From the NCBI RefSeq assembly GCF_019049285.1, contig NZ_JAGMUL010000092.1, positions 62,001 to 126,000 on the forward strand: a DNA stretch of 64,000 nt, given 5' to 3'. Position numbers and translations under genes: made by a program. This stretch comes from Streptomyces sp. AC550_RSS872 (lineage in GTDB: Bacteria > Actinomycetota > Actinomycetes > Streptomycetales > Streptomycetaceae). The notes below the pieces were generated by a model. It searched no databases. It had not been told where the DNA came from and was given only the letters and a program-made list of their open reading frames with translations. Below, piece after piece: positions 17,263-25,469 of this stretch. Position 1 is the first letter of the stretch. Each line of letters starts with the position of its first letter.

Positions 17263-17845
17263 GGAGAGTAGTCACGACTGAACTCTACTCACGGCATCCT
17301 GCGCGAGAGGCATCAACTCCGCGTTCGGGAGAATCACCTTCAGTGGTGAACCGGGGCAGCGTGTCGTCCTCCGCAGCGTGCCGCGCGTAGTCACAAGCCG
17401 TCACCCACAGCCGTTGGAGGGTGGATGGATGCCAGGCCGCCGCTGCGGCCTCCGCGTTCGCCGCGGCATGTCCCCACCGCTCCCGCCGTAGCCCAGAGCA
17501 TTGCTGCTCAGCCGTACGCCAGCCCACGGCGAGTGCGTGGATGCGTACGCGTATCGGCGAGCAAGGCCCGGCAAGGTCAAGGGGAGCTTTGCGCAGTCCG
17601 TCGCGGACGCGGACGGGGTGAACTGAAGCGACATGCTGGGGACCGTAGGATCGAGCGCTGACAGTGTGTCCTGCATCTGGAGCAACCAGGCTCACCCTCC
17701 GGCGTTCCTCTCACCCGATTGGGCCTCCGTCGAGGGCTACCGCGCGCATGCGAGGCCAGCGCCGGCACATCCGCCACTCCGCCGCGGATGACGCCGTCGG
17801 AGATCTTCGTGCCGCACGCACGTGGCTCTGAGGTCTCGGTTCGGC
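17263..17845. other. 583 bp without a recognisable gene
   Basis: An open minus-strand frame (17285-17695) has no recognisable family and no clear ribosome site. Its last part (RLWVTACDYARHAAEDDTLP) has a protein-like look and may be a fragment of a lost gene. I do not call it. Confidence 0.4.
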
Positions 17846-18389
17846 TCAGGTACTGCGGAGCCGGGTGACCGTCACCACGGCGTGCCGGGATGTCCCGGCC
17901 AGGACCTCAACCACCGGTCCGGGAGCGGCGGTGGTGTAGGGCTCCCCCGCCCGGGTGCGCGCGCTGCGCGGCGGGCCGCTCGCGGCGAGGTGCACCGCGA
18001 CCTGAGCGGCGAGGGGCGCCTTCAGGGACTGGGTGAGCGCGACACGTCCGTCGGGGAGGCGGACCGCGAGTGCCCGCGGCCGCGCGGCCGGCCCGGTGTA
18101 GCCGACGATGTCTGCCTCCACGGTCTCGGCATGCCTGATCTTCTTCCAGGCCCGGCCGGTGGTCCGGTACACGGAGGTGGCCTGCTTCGCAACGATGCCC
18201 TCAATGCCCTGCTCCGGGAGTTGCTGGTACCACGTCATGGCCACCGTGGGGTCGTCGGTCATCGGAACCAACTGGATCGGCGGCTTGACGTCGTACTCCT
18301 CCAGCAGGTCGACGAGCAGGGCACGGCGGTCGTCGTACCGCCGGTCCCCTGACGTCACCGTGCTCGGGGTGAAGAAGGACGTCCCACAC
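17846..18389 (-). pseudogene. ATP-dependent DNA ligase C-terminal remnant
   Basis: The remnant contains WDVLLHPEHGDVRG in one frame and RRYDDRRALLVDLLEEYDVK, EGIEGIVAKQATSVYRTTGR and AWKKIRHAETVEADIVGYTG in the next, joined by a frameshift at about 18345. EGIVAKQ corresponds to motif IV (EGhVxK) and AWKKIRH to motif V (xWxKhK) of nucleotidyltransferase-type DNA ligases. The N-terminal motif I with the adenylated lysine is absent. It is the tail of a LigC/LigD-type ligase left after deletion. Confidence 0.75.
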
Positions 18390-18488
18390 CGAAGCGCGCA
18401 GGTTCGAGGAATCCAGGCCCTCCTTGCACGGGAACCTGATAGCCGTCCAGGGAACGAACTGGCCTGGGTGGGCAAGTTCGTTGCTACT

Positions 18489-19715
18489 TCATCGTTTCGG
18501 AGCCGTGGGTGGCGGCATGGTCGCCACGGCAACGAGGGCGGCAAGGGCAGAGATGAGTGCAAGCAGGGTGAACAGGTGTGGGTATCCGCCAAGTGCTGCG
18601 GCCAGGGCAGCTCCGGCGAACGGGGCGAGGGCTGAGGCCGCAGTCGCCGGAGCTGTGAGGAGTCCGGACAGGCGTCCGTAGTGGGTGGTGCCCCATCGGT
18701 CGGTTACGGCGGTGGCTTGGAGGAGGGTGAGGTTGCCGCGCACCATGCCGGCTGCGATCGCGATGCCCACGAGCAGGGGAAAGGGACCGGAGACCATCGC
18801 GAACGCAGCAGACGTGGTCCCGCCGAGCGTGATCAGGGCGACGGTGCGGGTGGTGACGCCGGTGCGATTGGCGAGGGTCGCGTGCAGAGTGCGGCCGAGG
18901 GTCTGTCCTGCGCCGCCTAGGCCGAGGGCCCAGGCGGCGGCGGTGGGGCTGGCGCCGCGGGTGATCAGCAGGGGTACGAGGGCGATGACGACGGCGTACA
19001 TGGCGAAGCTGTTCAGCGTGAGCGCGGTGGCGAGCATCAGGAACGGTCGGCTGCGGGTCACCGACGCGCTGTTGGTGTCCCGTTGGGAGGGCGACGCTGG
19101 TGCGGGCGGCCATGGGCCTCGTAGCGCGAGGGCGTGGGCGGGGATGGTCACGAGGGCGAGGAGCAGCGCGAGTACGGCGTACGTTGCGCGCCAGCTCAGG
19201 TGCTCGGCGAGCGCGGCGGTCAGCGGGGCGAAGACGGTGGAGGCCAGGCCGCCGGCGAGGGTGACGACGGTGAGGGCGCGGACACGGTCGCTGCCCCACC
19301 AGCGGGTGAGGGCGGCGAAGGCGGGCTGGTAGAAGGTTGCGGCCATGGCCACGCCGGCCAGCAGCCAGGCGGCGGTGAAGGCCGCGAGGTTGGGCGCGGC
19401 GGCGAGGCCCAGCACGGCGACGACGCCCAGGACGGAGCCGGTGGTCATCACGGCGCGCGGGCCTCGGCGGTCGAGGATGCGCCCGACGGGGATGCCGGTG
19501 AGGGCGGAGACCAGGAGCGCGCCTGAGAAGGCGGCGGTGGTGGCGGTGGTCGACCAGCCTGTGGCGGCGGTGATCTGGGGGTTCAGGACGGGGAAGGCGT
19601 AGTAGACGATGCCCCAGCTGGTGATCTGGGTGGCGCACAGGGCGGGCAGGGCGGCGCGAGGCCGTGACCGGTCTCCCGTCCCGGTCACGGCCTCGCTGGT
19701 GTGGAGGTCGGTCAT
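18489..19715 (-). CDS. MFS transporter of the metalloid cluster
   Basis: 408 residues, 12 predicted hydrophobic segments, with an MFS loop-2 signature-like GRILDRRGPRAVMTTG between helices 2 and 3. Starts at 19715, seven bp after the CadI/ArsI-like stop, so it is third in the operon flavoprotein-CadI-MFS. Context suggests export of an arsenical or other thiol-reactive metal compound, as MFS proteins in arsI-type clusters are known to do, but the substrate is inferred. Confidence 0.85.
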   Translation of the reverse strand: MTDLHTSEAVTGTGDRSRPRAALPALCATQITSWGIVYYAFPVLNPQITAATGWSTTATTAAFSGALLVSALTGIPVGRILDRRGPRAVMTTGSVLGVVAVLGLAAAPNLAAFTAAWLLAGVAMAATFYQPAFAALTRWWGSDRVRALTVVTLAGGLASTVFAPLTAALAEHLSWRATYAVLALLLALVTIPAHALALRGPWPPAPASPSQRDTNSASVTRSRPFLMLATALTLNSFAMYAVVIALVPLLITRGASPTAAAWALGLGGAGQTLGRTLHATLANRTGVTTRTVALITLGGTTSAAFAMVSGPFPLLVGIAIAAGMVRGNLTLLQATAVTDRWGTTHYGRLSGLLTAPATAASALAPFAGAALAAALGGYPHLFTLLALISALAALVAVATMPPPTAPKR

Positions 19716-19722
19716 TGGCGGA

Positions 19723-20190
19723 TCAGCAGCAGCCGCCCGCGACGGCCGGTGCCTTCTGTCCGGTGTCGGCCTCGGCCGGGCCGGCGGCGCAGCAGGTGCT
19801 GCCCTGCTGCTTGGCCAAGGAGTCGGCGTCAGCCTTCACGACGTACACCTCCCAGGGCTCCTGGCCGGGGCCGTGCACCCAGACCTTGTCCTGGAGGGCG
19901 TAGCAACAGGTGGTGTCGCTCTCCACGTCGGTGGCCAGGCCGGCCTCGCTCAGGCGGGCGGTGGCGGAGTGGACGGCTTCGGTGGTCTCGACCTCGACGC
20001 CGAGGTGGTCCATGCGGGTCGCCTCGCCCGCGGCGCCTTCGATCAGGACGAGCTTGAGCGGGGGCTCAGCGATGGCGAAGTTGGCGTAGCCGTCGCGGAG
20101 TTTGGCGGGCACGGTACCGAACAGCTTCGTGTAGAAGGCGACGGACGCGCCGAGATCGGGGACGCGCAGGGCGAGCTGTATGCGGGACAT
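19723..20190 (-). CDS. ArsI/CadI-family metalloenzyme (vicinal oxygen chelate fold)
   Basis: 155 residues. SRIQLALRVPDLGASVAFYT, GYANFAIAEPPLKLVLIEG, His62 in MDHLGVEVE, the Cys95-Cys96 pair in DTTCCYALQDKVWV and Glu114 in PWEVYVV follow the ArsI/CadI family, with close resemblance in pattern to mycobacterial CadI. ArsI members cleave the carbon-arsenic bond of MAs(III) with Fe(II); residue 5 here is Gln where the classic ArsI has His, as I recall for CadI, so lyase activity is uncertain. The tail adds GSTCC and AGGCC, extra vicinal cysteines that could bind metal. Confidence 0.88.
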   Translation of the reverse strand: MSRIQLALRVPDLGASVAFYTKLFGTVPAKLRDGYANFAIAEPPLKLVLIEGAAGEATRMDHLGVEVETTEAVHSATARLSEAGLATDVESDTTCCYALQDKVWVHGPGQEPWEVYVVKADADSLAKQQGSTCCAAGPAEADTGQKAPAVAGGCC

Positions 20191-20218
20191 GACGGACCTC
20201 CTCGGGTGGATGGGGAGT

Positions 20219-21583
20219 TCAGCAGCCGCCGGAGGCGGCAGGGGCGCCGATGCCGATCTGGAGAGTGGCCGGTGCGGCGCAGCAGCCGCCGCCCTCGCTG
20301 CTCTGAGCGGCGTCGGGGTCGTCGTACAGGCCGGCGCCGCCGCACACGCCGGTCTCGGGCAGGGTCAGTTCGACGCGTTCGGCGGCCTCGCGGTCGCCTG
20401 CGAGTGCGGCGGTGATGGAGCGGACCTGCTCGTAGCCGGTCATCGCGAGGAACGTGGGAGCGCGGCCGTAGGACTTCATGCCGACCAGGTAGAAGCCCTG
20501 CTCGGGGTGGGCGAGCTCGTTCACGCCGTGTGGGTAGACGGTGCCGCAGGAGTGGACGTTGGGGTCGATGAGCGGGGCGAGCGCGGTCGGGGCCTGGAGG
20601 CGCTCGTCGAGGCCAAGGCGGACCTCGGAGAGGAAGGACAGGTCGGGGCGCAAACCGGTCAGCACGATCACCTCGTCGAGCGGGTCGAGTCGGCGGCCGT
20701 CCTCGGCGACGAGAACGAGCTGGGCGCCATCGCGTTCCACGGCCTGGGTGCGGAAGCCGGTGACGGCGCTGGCCTGGCCGGCCTCGACGGCGGCCTTGGC
20801 GCGCAGGCCGAGGGCGCCGCGGGCGGGGAGTTGGTCGGCCTCGCCGCCGCCGAAGGTGTTGTCGCCGATGCCCCGGCGCAGGATCCACACCGCGTGCGTG
20901 CCGTCTTCCTCCTTCGCCAGATCGGCGAGGTAGGCCAGGGCGGTGAAGGCGGAGGCGCCGGAGCCGATGACGGCGGTGCGCTTGCCCGCGTACCGGGCCC
21001 GGACGGCAGGGTCCGTCAGATCGGGGACGCGGTAGGAGATGCGGGCGGCTGCGGTCTTCTCGCCGAGGGCGGGCAGTCCGTTGGCGCCCATCGGGCTGGG
21101 GATCGTCCAGGTGCCGGAGGCGTCGATGACGGCGCGGGCGGTCAGGCGCTCCTCGCGGCCGTCGGCCAGCTGGACGTGCACGGTGAAGGGCTGTGCGTCG
21201 CGGTCGGCGTCGACGATGCGGTCCCGTCCCGCGCGGGCCACACCGGTTACGGCGACGCCGTAGCGGACCGTCTCGCCGAGGACGTCGGCGAGCGGCTGCA
21301 AGTAGCGCTCCGCCCAGTCGCCACCGGTCGGGTAGCTGGCGCCGTCAGGGCGGACCCAGCCGGTGGGGGCAAGGAGCTTCTCGGCGGCGGGGTCAGTGAC
21401 CTCGGCCCAGGGTGAGAACAGCCGCACGTGCGCCCAGGCCCGTACGGCAGTGCCGGCGGCCGGGCCGGCCTCCAGGACCAGCGGTTCCAGGCCGCGCTCG
21501 AGAAGGTGGGCGGCGGCAGCGAGGCCGACGGGGCCAGCTCCAATGACCACGACGGGCAGCTGGCCGTTGGTGGGCGCGTTCAC
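20219..21583 (-). CDS. FAD-dependent oxidoreductase with Cys-rich tail (arsenic cluster)
   Basis: 454 residues from the GTG at 21583 with AAGGGG upstream; the frame extends to 21664 but that part overlaps the operator. Two Rossmann motifs are visible: VVVIGAGPVGLAAAAHLLER (FAD, N-terminal) and TAVIGSGASAFTALAYLADL (NAD(P)H, about residue 200), and LTGLRPD near 330 as in flavin monooxygenases. The C-terminus ends GGGCCAAPA and ASGGC, like the tail of the CadI-like protein downstream. First gene of a three-gene operon. Related to ArsO-type flavoproteins found in Streptomyces ars clusters; the reaction is unproven. Confidence 0.85.
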   Translation of the reverse strand: MNAPTNGQLPVVVIGAGPVGLAAAAHLLERGLEPLVLEAGPAAGTAVRAWAHVRLFSPWAEVTDPAAEKLLAPTGWVRPDGASYPTGGDWAERYLQPLADVLGETVRYGVAVTGVARAGRDRIVDADRDAQPFTVHVQLADGREERLTARAVIDASGTWTIPSPMGANGLPALGEKTAAARISYRVPDLTDPAVRARYAGKRTAVIGSGASAFTALAYLADLAKEEDGTHAVWILRRGIGDNTFGGGEADQLPARGALGLRAKAAVEAGQASAVTGFRTQAVERDGAQLVLVAEDGRRLDPLDEVIVLTGLRPDLSFLSEVRLGLDERLQAPTALAPLIDPNVHSCGTVYPHGVNELAHPEQGFYLVGMKSYGRAPTFLAMTGYEQVRSITAALAGDREAAERVELTLPETGVCGGAGLYDDPDAAQSSEGGGCCAAPATLQIGIGAPAASGGC

Positions 21584-21650
21584 AAGATTCCCCTTTGCTT
21601 CGACGTCTGTCGATGTTGCGTGACCCAGGATGGCACCTGTATTGATGAGC

Positions 21651-21662
21651 GTCAACATAGAC
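21651..21662. promoter_or_regulatory. ArsR operator core, divergent promoter
   Basis: GTCAACATAGAC sits between the divergent flavoprotein genes (starts 21583 and 21685). A partly inverted copy (TGTCGATGTTG) lies near 21608. The identical 12-mer precedes arsR at 22780-22791, so the same ArsR probably controls both transcripts. Confidence 0.7.
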
Positions 21663-21684
21663 ACTCGCCGAATCAGGGGGTGGT

Positions 21685-22745
21685 ATGGAGCAGATCGACG
21701 TAGCAGTGATCGGTGGCGGGCAGTCGGGCCTGGCGGCGGCGTACGCGCTGCGCGGGCAGGGGCTGCCGTCGGTGGTACTGGAGGCGTCCGAACGGGCAGT
21801 CGGCTCGTGGCCGCGCTACTACGACAGCCTCACCCTCTTCTCGCCCGCCCGGTACAGCTCACTGCCAGGGATGCCCTTTCCCGGCGAGGATCCGGACCGC
21901 TACCCGCGCCGGGACGAGGTGGTCGCCTATCTGGCCGCGTACGCCGCGCGCCTGGACGCCGATATCCGCACCGGCTGTCGCGCCACCAGGGTCCGGCGGG
22001 CCGACGGGGGGTTCGAGGTGGAGCTGGCGGGCGGCGGCCGGCTGATGGCACGCGCCGTGGTCGCCGCCTCCGGCACGTTCGGCCGCCCCCACCGGCCTGC
22101 GTTGCCGGGCCTGGAAGGCTTCACTGGTTCGGCGCTGCATGCCGCCGACTACCGCAGCCCGCACCCGTTCACCGGACGCCGGATCATCGTGGTGGGGGCG
22201 TGGAACTCCGCGGTGCAGATCGCTGCCGAACTCGCCCACGTGGCCCGGACGACGCTGGCCAGCCGGGGGCCGGTGAGGTTCATGAGGCAGCGCATTCTCG
22301 GCCGGGACCTGCACTTCTGGCTCGCCCGCGGCGGCCTGACGCGGCCCCGCTGGGCCGCCTCCTTCGCACTCCACCGACGCAGCTGGTCATCGATGACCGC
22401 CGCTACCGTGCCGCGCTCGCCCAGCGTGCGCCGGAGTGGCGGGCGCTGTTCACCGGGATCGACGGCGCCAAGGTGAGCTGGCCCGACGGGACGCGCGAGG
22501 AGGTCGACACCATCCTTCTCGCCACCGGCTACCGGCCGGACCTGCCCTACCTCGCCGGCCTGGACGGTGCGCTCGATGGCGCTGGCCGTCCCCGGCAGCG
22601 AGGCGACATCTCCCTGATGCACCGCGGCGTGGCGTTCGTCGGGCTGGAGTGGCAGCGCAGCCTGTCGTCCAACTCCCTGCGCGGGGTCGGCCGGGACGCC
22701 GCTCGCGTGGCGCGGCACCTGGCGGCTCACCTCGCTCGCGGCTGA
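21685..22745 (+). pseudogene. ArsO-like flavin-binding monooxygenase, frameshifted
   Basis: The ATG at 21685 starts EQIDVAVIGGGQSGLAAAYA with a GxGxxG FAD motif, followed by SWPRYYDSLTLFSPARYSSL and the second dinucleotide motif IIVVGAWNSAVQIAAEL (the usual GxGNSG reads GAWNSA, itself unusual). Near 22335 the frame breaks: the alternative frame continues DAAPLGRLLRTPPTQLVIDD and LLATGYRPDLPYLAGLDG to the stop at 22745. A single-base indel explains both halves. Intact length would be about 353 residues, as for the paralogue at 25470-26525. It precedes arsR by 48 bp. Confidence 0.8.
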
Positions 22746-22779
22746 CTCGGTCCGCCCTGGTCCGCTTGGTTCGACGTAT

Positions 22780-22791
22780 GTCAACATAGAC
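22780..22791 (+). promoter_or_regulatory. ArsR operator core upstream of arsR
   Basis: GTCAACATAGAC, identical to 21651-21662, lies within a larger imperfect palindrome (TTCGACGTATGTC at 22770-22782, mirrored at 22788-22800). It ends two bases before the ATG at 22794, so ArsR binding would block its own expression. Confidence 0.7.
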
Positions 22792-22793
22792 GT

Positions 22794-23174
22794 ATGTCGA
22801 ACACTGAGGTGCTGCCACTGCTTGAGCCGGAGTCGGATGCTGTGGCGCCGTGCTGTCCGCCGCTCACGGAGCGCCCGTTCACTGCGGAGGAGGCCGAGAC
22901 GGCCGCGCGGATGTTCAAGGCGCTGGGCGATCCGGTGCGGCTGCGGCTGTTCTCGGCGGTCGCCTCGCACGAGGGCGGCGAGGCGTGCGTGTGCGACATC
23001 TCCGACGTCGGCGTCTCCCAGCCGACCGTCTCCCACCACCTGAAGAAGCTCAAGGAAGCCGGACTGCTGACCTCCGAGCGGCGCGGCACCTGGGTGTACT
23101 ACCGGGTCGAGCCGTCGGTGCTGGCCGCGATGGGCAAGCTGCTGACCATGTCCCCGGGCGCGGCCCGACGGTGA
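22794..23174 (+). CDS. arsR: ArsR/SmtB-family metalloid-responsive repressor
   Basis: 126 residues. A winged helix (about 35-110) contains MFKALGDPVRLRLFSAVASH, the metal-binding alpha-3 type motif ACVCDISD (like the ELCVCDL site of As(III)-sensing ArsR) and VSQPTVSHHLKKLKEAGLL. An additional CCPP pair in the N-terminal arm (residues 20-21) may contribute to metal binding. It lies downstream of the broken monooxygenase gene; identical operators in front of it and of the divergent operon mark it as the local regulator. Confidence 0.93.
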   Translation: MSNTEVLPLLEPESDAVAPCCPPLTERPFTAEEAETAARMFKALGDPVRLRLFSAVASHEGGEACVCDISDVGVSQPTVSHHLKKLKEAGLLTSERRGTWVYYRVEPSVLAAMGKLLTMSPGAARR

Positions 23175-23218
23175 CCGGAGCACCCGCCGTTGGCCGCCGG
23201 GAGTGCCGTCGGTCGAGC

Positions 23219-23845
23219 TCATCCGCCCTCGGTCAGTGTGAGCTGCCGGTGGTGGAAGTCGAAGTGCTGGGTCGGGTACTGGTAGAGGTCCGCGATGGTC
23301 ATGACGTCCTTGAAGAACGGATCCCAGCGGGTCGGGTAGTGCATGGCGAGCGCGAGGTCGGCCTCCCGCGAGGTATCGAGACGGCGGTGCAGCCAGTCGA
23401 TGACGCGGTCGAAGGCCGTGCCCATCCGGCGACGGCCCAGAACCCGGGCACCACCGACTGGCCCCAGGTAGTTGACGACGTCGAATGGCCTGGTCGCCGT
23501 GTTCAGGACCCGGGCGAAAGCGCGGCTGGCACCGCGCGGCAGCCGTCCGAACACCCGCAGCAGCGCCAGCAGCGGCCGGATCAGGATGTAGCCGAAGAGC
23601 ATGTGGAACAACAGTTGCCCGTTGGTCCACCGCGTGCCCTGCGTGCCCCGTCGCAGGTCGGCGTCGGCGGCGCCGTCGAGGAGCCGATGGAACGTCGTAC
23701 GGGCCCGCTCCAACTCCTGGTGAATCGCCTGACGATCCACCCGCGCTGCCTCCTCCACGACAACCACCTGCCCTCCGGCTGCCCTGGGCACACCGTCGCA
23801 ACGGCCTGCCGTCGTGCTGGTTGAGCGTCGCAACCCAGCCGTCAC
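23219..23845 (-). CDS. DinB-like four-helix protein
   Basis: Up to 208 residues; the first ~30 are low-complexity, and a GTG about residue 28 (before EEAARVDRQAIHQELERART) is a plausible real start. The motif TRWTNGQLLFHMLFGYILI and the following helical layout fit the DinB/YfiT superfamily, with a potential metal-binding His on the GQLLFHM helix and HFDFHHRQL near the C-terminus. Such proteins often act as thiol-dependent transferases (mycothiol or bacillithiol). No operon partner on its strand; it lies inside the metal-resistance island. Confidence 0.65.
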   Translation of the reverse strand: MTAGLRRSTSTTAGRCDGVPRAAGGQVVVVEEAARVDRQAIHQELERARTTFHRLLDGAADADLRRGTQGTRWTNGQLLFHMLFGYILIRPLLALLRVFGRLPRGASRAFARVLNTATRPFDVVNYLGPVGGARVLGRRRMGTAFDRVIDWLHRRLDTSREADLALAMHYPTRWDPFFKDVMTIADLYQYPTQHFDFHHRQLTLTEGG

Positions 23846-23933
23846 ATGACCAGCTCGGCGGCCGGCCGGGCTTGCATCCGGTACCCAGGTACAGGTTTAC
23901 CGTCGGTGGGGTGTGACGACGGGAGTGAGCGCG

Positions 23934-24278
23934 ATGACCGACCTGGACTGGGTGCCCCAGTCATGCACTCTGCCCACCGAGGAGCAGCCACTACGGATCG
24001 CCGAGTGGGACGAACTGCTCACCGAGCGCCTGACGGCGCTGTCGCGCCCCGGCCCACAGCGTCTCCGGCTGGAACTCTCCGACGCCGCGGCGGCAGAGGA
24101 CCGGGTCCGTGACCTGGCCGAGCGGGAGAGCGGCTGCTGTTCGTTCTTCACCTTCGAGGTGACCGTCGTCGCCGGCGCCGTCCGTCTGGACATCGGGGTG
24201 GATGCGGTGCATGAGGCGGTCCTTGAGGCACTGGCTGAGCGGGCCACCCGTCTGACCGGGCACGGGGAGCAGCAGTGA
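23934..24278 (+). CDS. Conserved small Cys-containing protein coupled to MerR
   Basis: 114 residues from the ATG at 23934 (alternative GTG-like frame start 23913). Contains LAERESGCCSFFTFEVTVVA, a vicinal Cys pair in a hydrophobic strand that suggests soft-metal or thiol chemistry. Its TGA overlaps the GTG of the merR gene (GTGA), so the two are translationally coupled. I recall this type of protein next to MerR regulators in actinomycetes, but know no assigned function. Confidence 0.7.
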   Translation: MTDLDWVPQSCTLPTEEQPLRIAEWDELLTERLTALSRPGPQRLRLELSDAAAAEDRVRDLAERESGCCSFFTFEVTVVAGAVRLDIGVDAVHEAVLEALAERATRLTGHGEQQ

Positions 24279-24721
24279 GCACGGGCCTGCGCAGCGGTCA
24301 GGTGGCTGAGGCGGCCGGGGTGAACCTCCAGACCCTGCGTTACTACGAGCGGCGTGGCCTGCTCGCCGAGCCCGAGCGCAGCAGCGGCGGACACCGCCTG
24401 TACGGGGAGGAGGCGGTGACCGTGCTGCGGGTGATCAAGGCTGCCCAGCGTCTCGGCTTCACGTTGGAGGAGGTGGCCGAGCTGCTGGAGGCCGGAGGCC
24501 ACCGGCACGGCAGACCGGTCCCGGGCCTTCAGCAGCGGGCGCGCGCGAAGCTCGCGGAGGTCGACGCGAAGATCGCGGACCTCACCACCATCCGCGCCAC
24601 CCTCGCGGCGGCTCTCGACGCGGGATGCGCCGACCTGACCGCCTGCTCCGCAAGCCCCTGCTGCCCGATTCCCTTCACCGGCCTCGCCGAGGAGAACCGC
24701 CATGCCGGCACCTGCTGCTGA
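24275..24721 (+). CDS. MerR-family metal-responsive regulator
   Basis: 148 residues. N-terminal HTH typical of MerR (SGQVAEAAGVNLQTLRYYER, residues 7-26; RGLLAEPERSSGGHRLY). Coiled-coil dimer helix about 85-115, then a Cys-rich end: Cys in LDAGCADLTACSASPCCPIP and a terminal HAGTCC. The number of cysteines after the dimer helix suggests Hg(II) or another thiophilic ion as inducer. GTG start at 24275 overlaps the preceding stop. Confidence 0.9.
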   Translation: MSTGLRSGQVAEAAGVNLQTLRYYERRGLLAEPERSSGGHRLYGEEAVTVLRVIKAAQRLGFTLEEVAELLEAGGHRHGRPVPGLQQRARAKLAEVDAKIADLTTIRATLAAALDAGCADLTACSASPCCPIPFTGLAEENRHAGTCC

Positions 24722-25017
24722 CCCGCGCACCAAGCGCGCCCCGAAGGCGCTCGCGGGCCTGGCCGGACTGGCCTGCCTTGCGTGCTGCCTGCTGCCTGCT
24801 GCCCGCCCTGATCACGGCAGGTGTGGTCGGCGCCGGCGCCTCGGCCGTGGTGGACCGGCTGCCGGGCATCGCCTTGGCCCTGGCCGTACTCGCCGCAGCG
24901 GCCTGGTGGTACTCAAAGCGCCGCACCTCCTCTGGCTGCTCCTGTGCGCCGAAGGCCACGTCCGGTGAGGGATGCGGCTGCGGGCCCCAGCAGATCGACG
25001 CCCCGGCCCGTCGGTAG
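24702..25017 (+). pseudogene. MerT/MerF-like small membrane protein, frameshifted
   Basis: The ATG at 24702 has AGGAG upstream and overlaps the merR end by 20 bp. Frame one gives KALAGLAGLACLACCLLP; after a shift near 24795, within a CTGCCTG duplication, the next frame gives LITAGVVGAGASAVVDRLPG and a second hydrophobic span, ending in SSGCSCAPKA and GEGCGCGPQQ. Joined, it is about 103 residues with two or three helices, a CC pair in helix 1 and CxC/CGCG motifs at the end, as in mercuric transport proteins. Without the shift corrected it is not functional. Confidence 0.55.
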
Positions 25018-25027
25018 GGTCCTGGCC

Positions 25028-25363
25028 ATGATTGTTGCTCGATCCGTTGCCCTGTTCGTCGTCGCCGCCCTGTTCGAAATCGGTGGGGCCTGGCTGGTCT
25101 GGCAGGGCATCCGCGAGCACAAGGGCTGGGTCTGGATCGGCGCCGGCGTGATCGCCCTCGGCCTCTACGGCGTGGTGGCGACCTGGCAGAACGACGACAA
25201 CTTCGGCCGCATCCTCGCCGCCTACGGCGGCATCTTCGTCGCCGGCTCCATCGCCTGGGGCATGATCGCCGACGGCTACCGACCCGACCGCTACGACGTC
25301 ATCGGCGCGGCGGTCTGCCTCGCCGGCATGGCCGTCATCATGTACGCCCCCCGCAGCAGCTGA
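25028..25363 (+). CDS. YnfA-family (UPF0060) inner membrane protein
   Basis: 111 residues, four hydrophobic segments. Family marks are ALFEIGGAWLVWQGIREHKG near residues 14-33, and YGGIFVAGSIAWGMIADGYR with DRYDVIGAAVCLAGMAVIMY near the end. YnfA proteins are small-multidrug-resistance-like. The gene starts 11 bp after the MerT-like frame and could be part of the same operon. Confidence 0.88.
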   Translation: MIVARSVALFVVAALFEIGGAWLVWQGIREHKGWVWIGAGVIALGLYGVVATWQNDDNFGRILAAYGGIFVAGSIAWGMIADGYRPDRYDVIGAAVCLAGMAVIMYAPRSS

Positions 25364-25469
25364 CGCAGTCGGCGCGTCGGCTTCGCGCGGCCGTTCGTCC
25401 CCTGCGCTGCTCGTCCGGCGAGGCCCGCATGCCGCACGACCAAGCTGAACGCTCTCACGGCCTCGGCCC

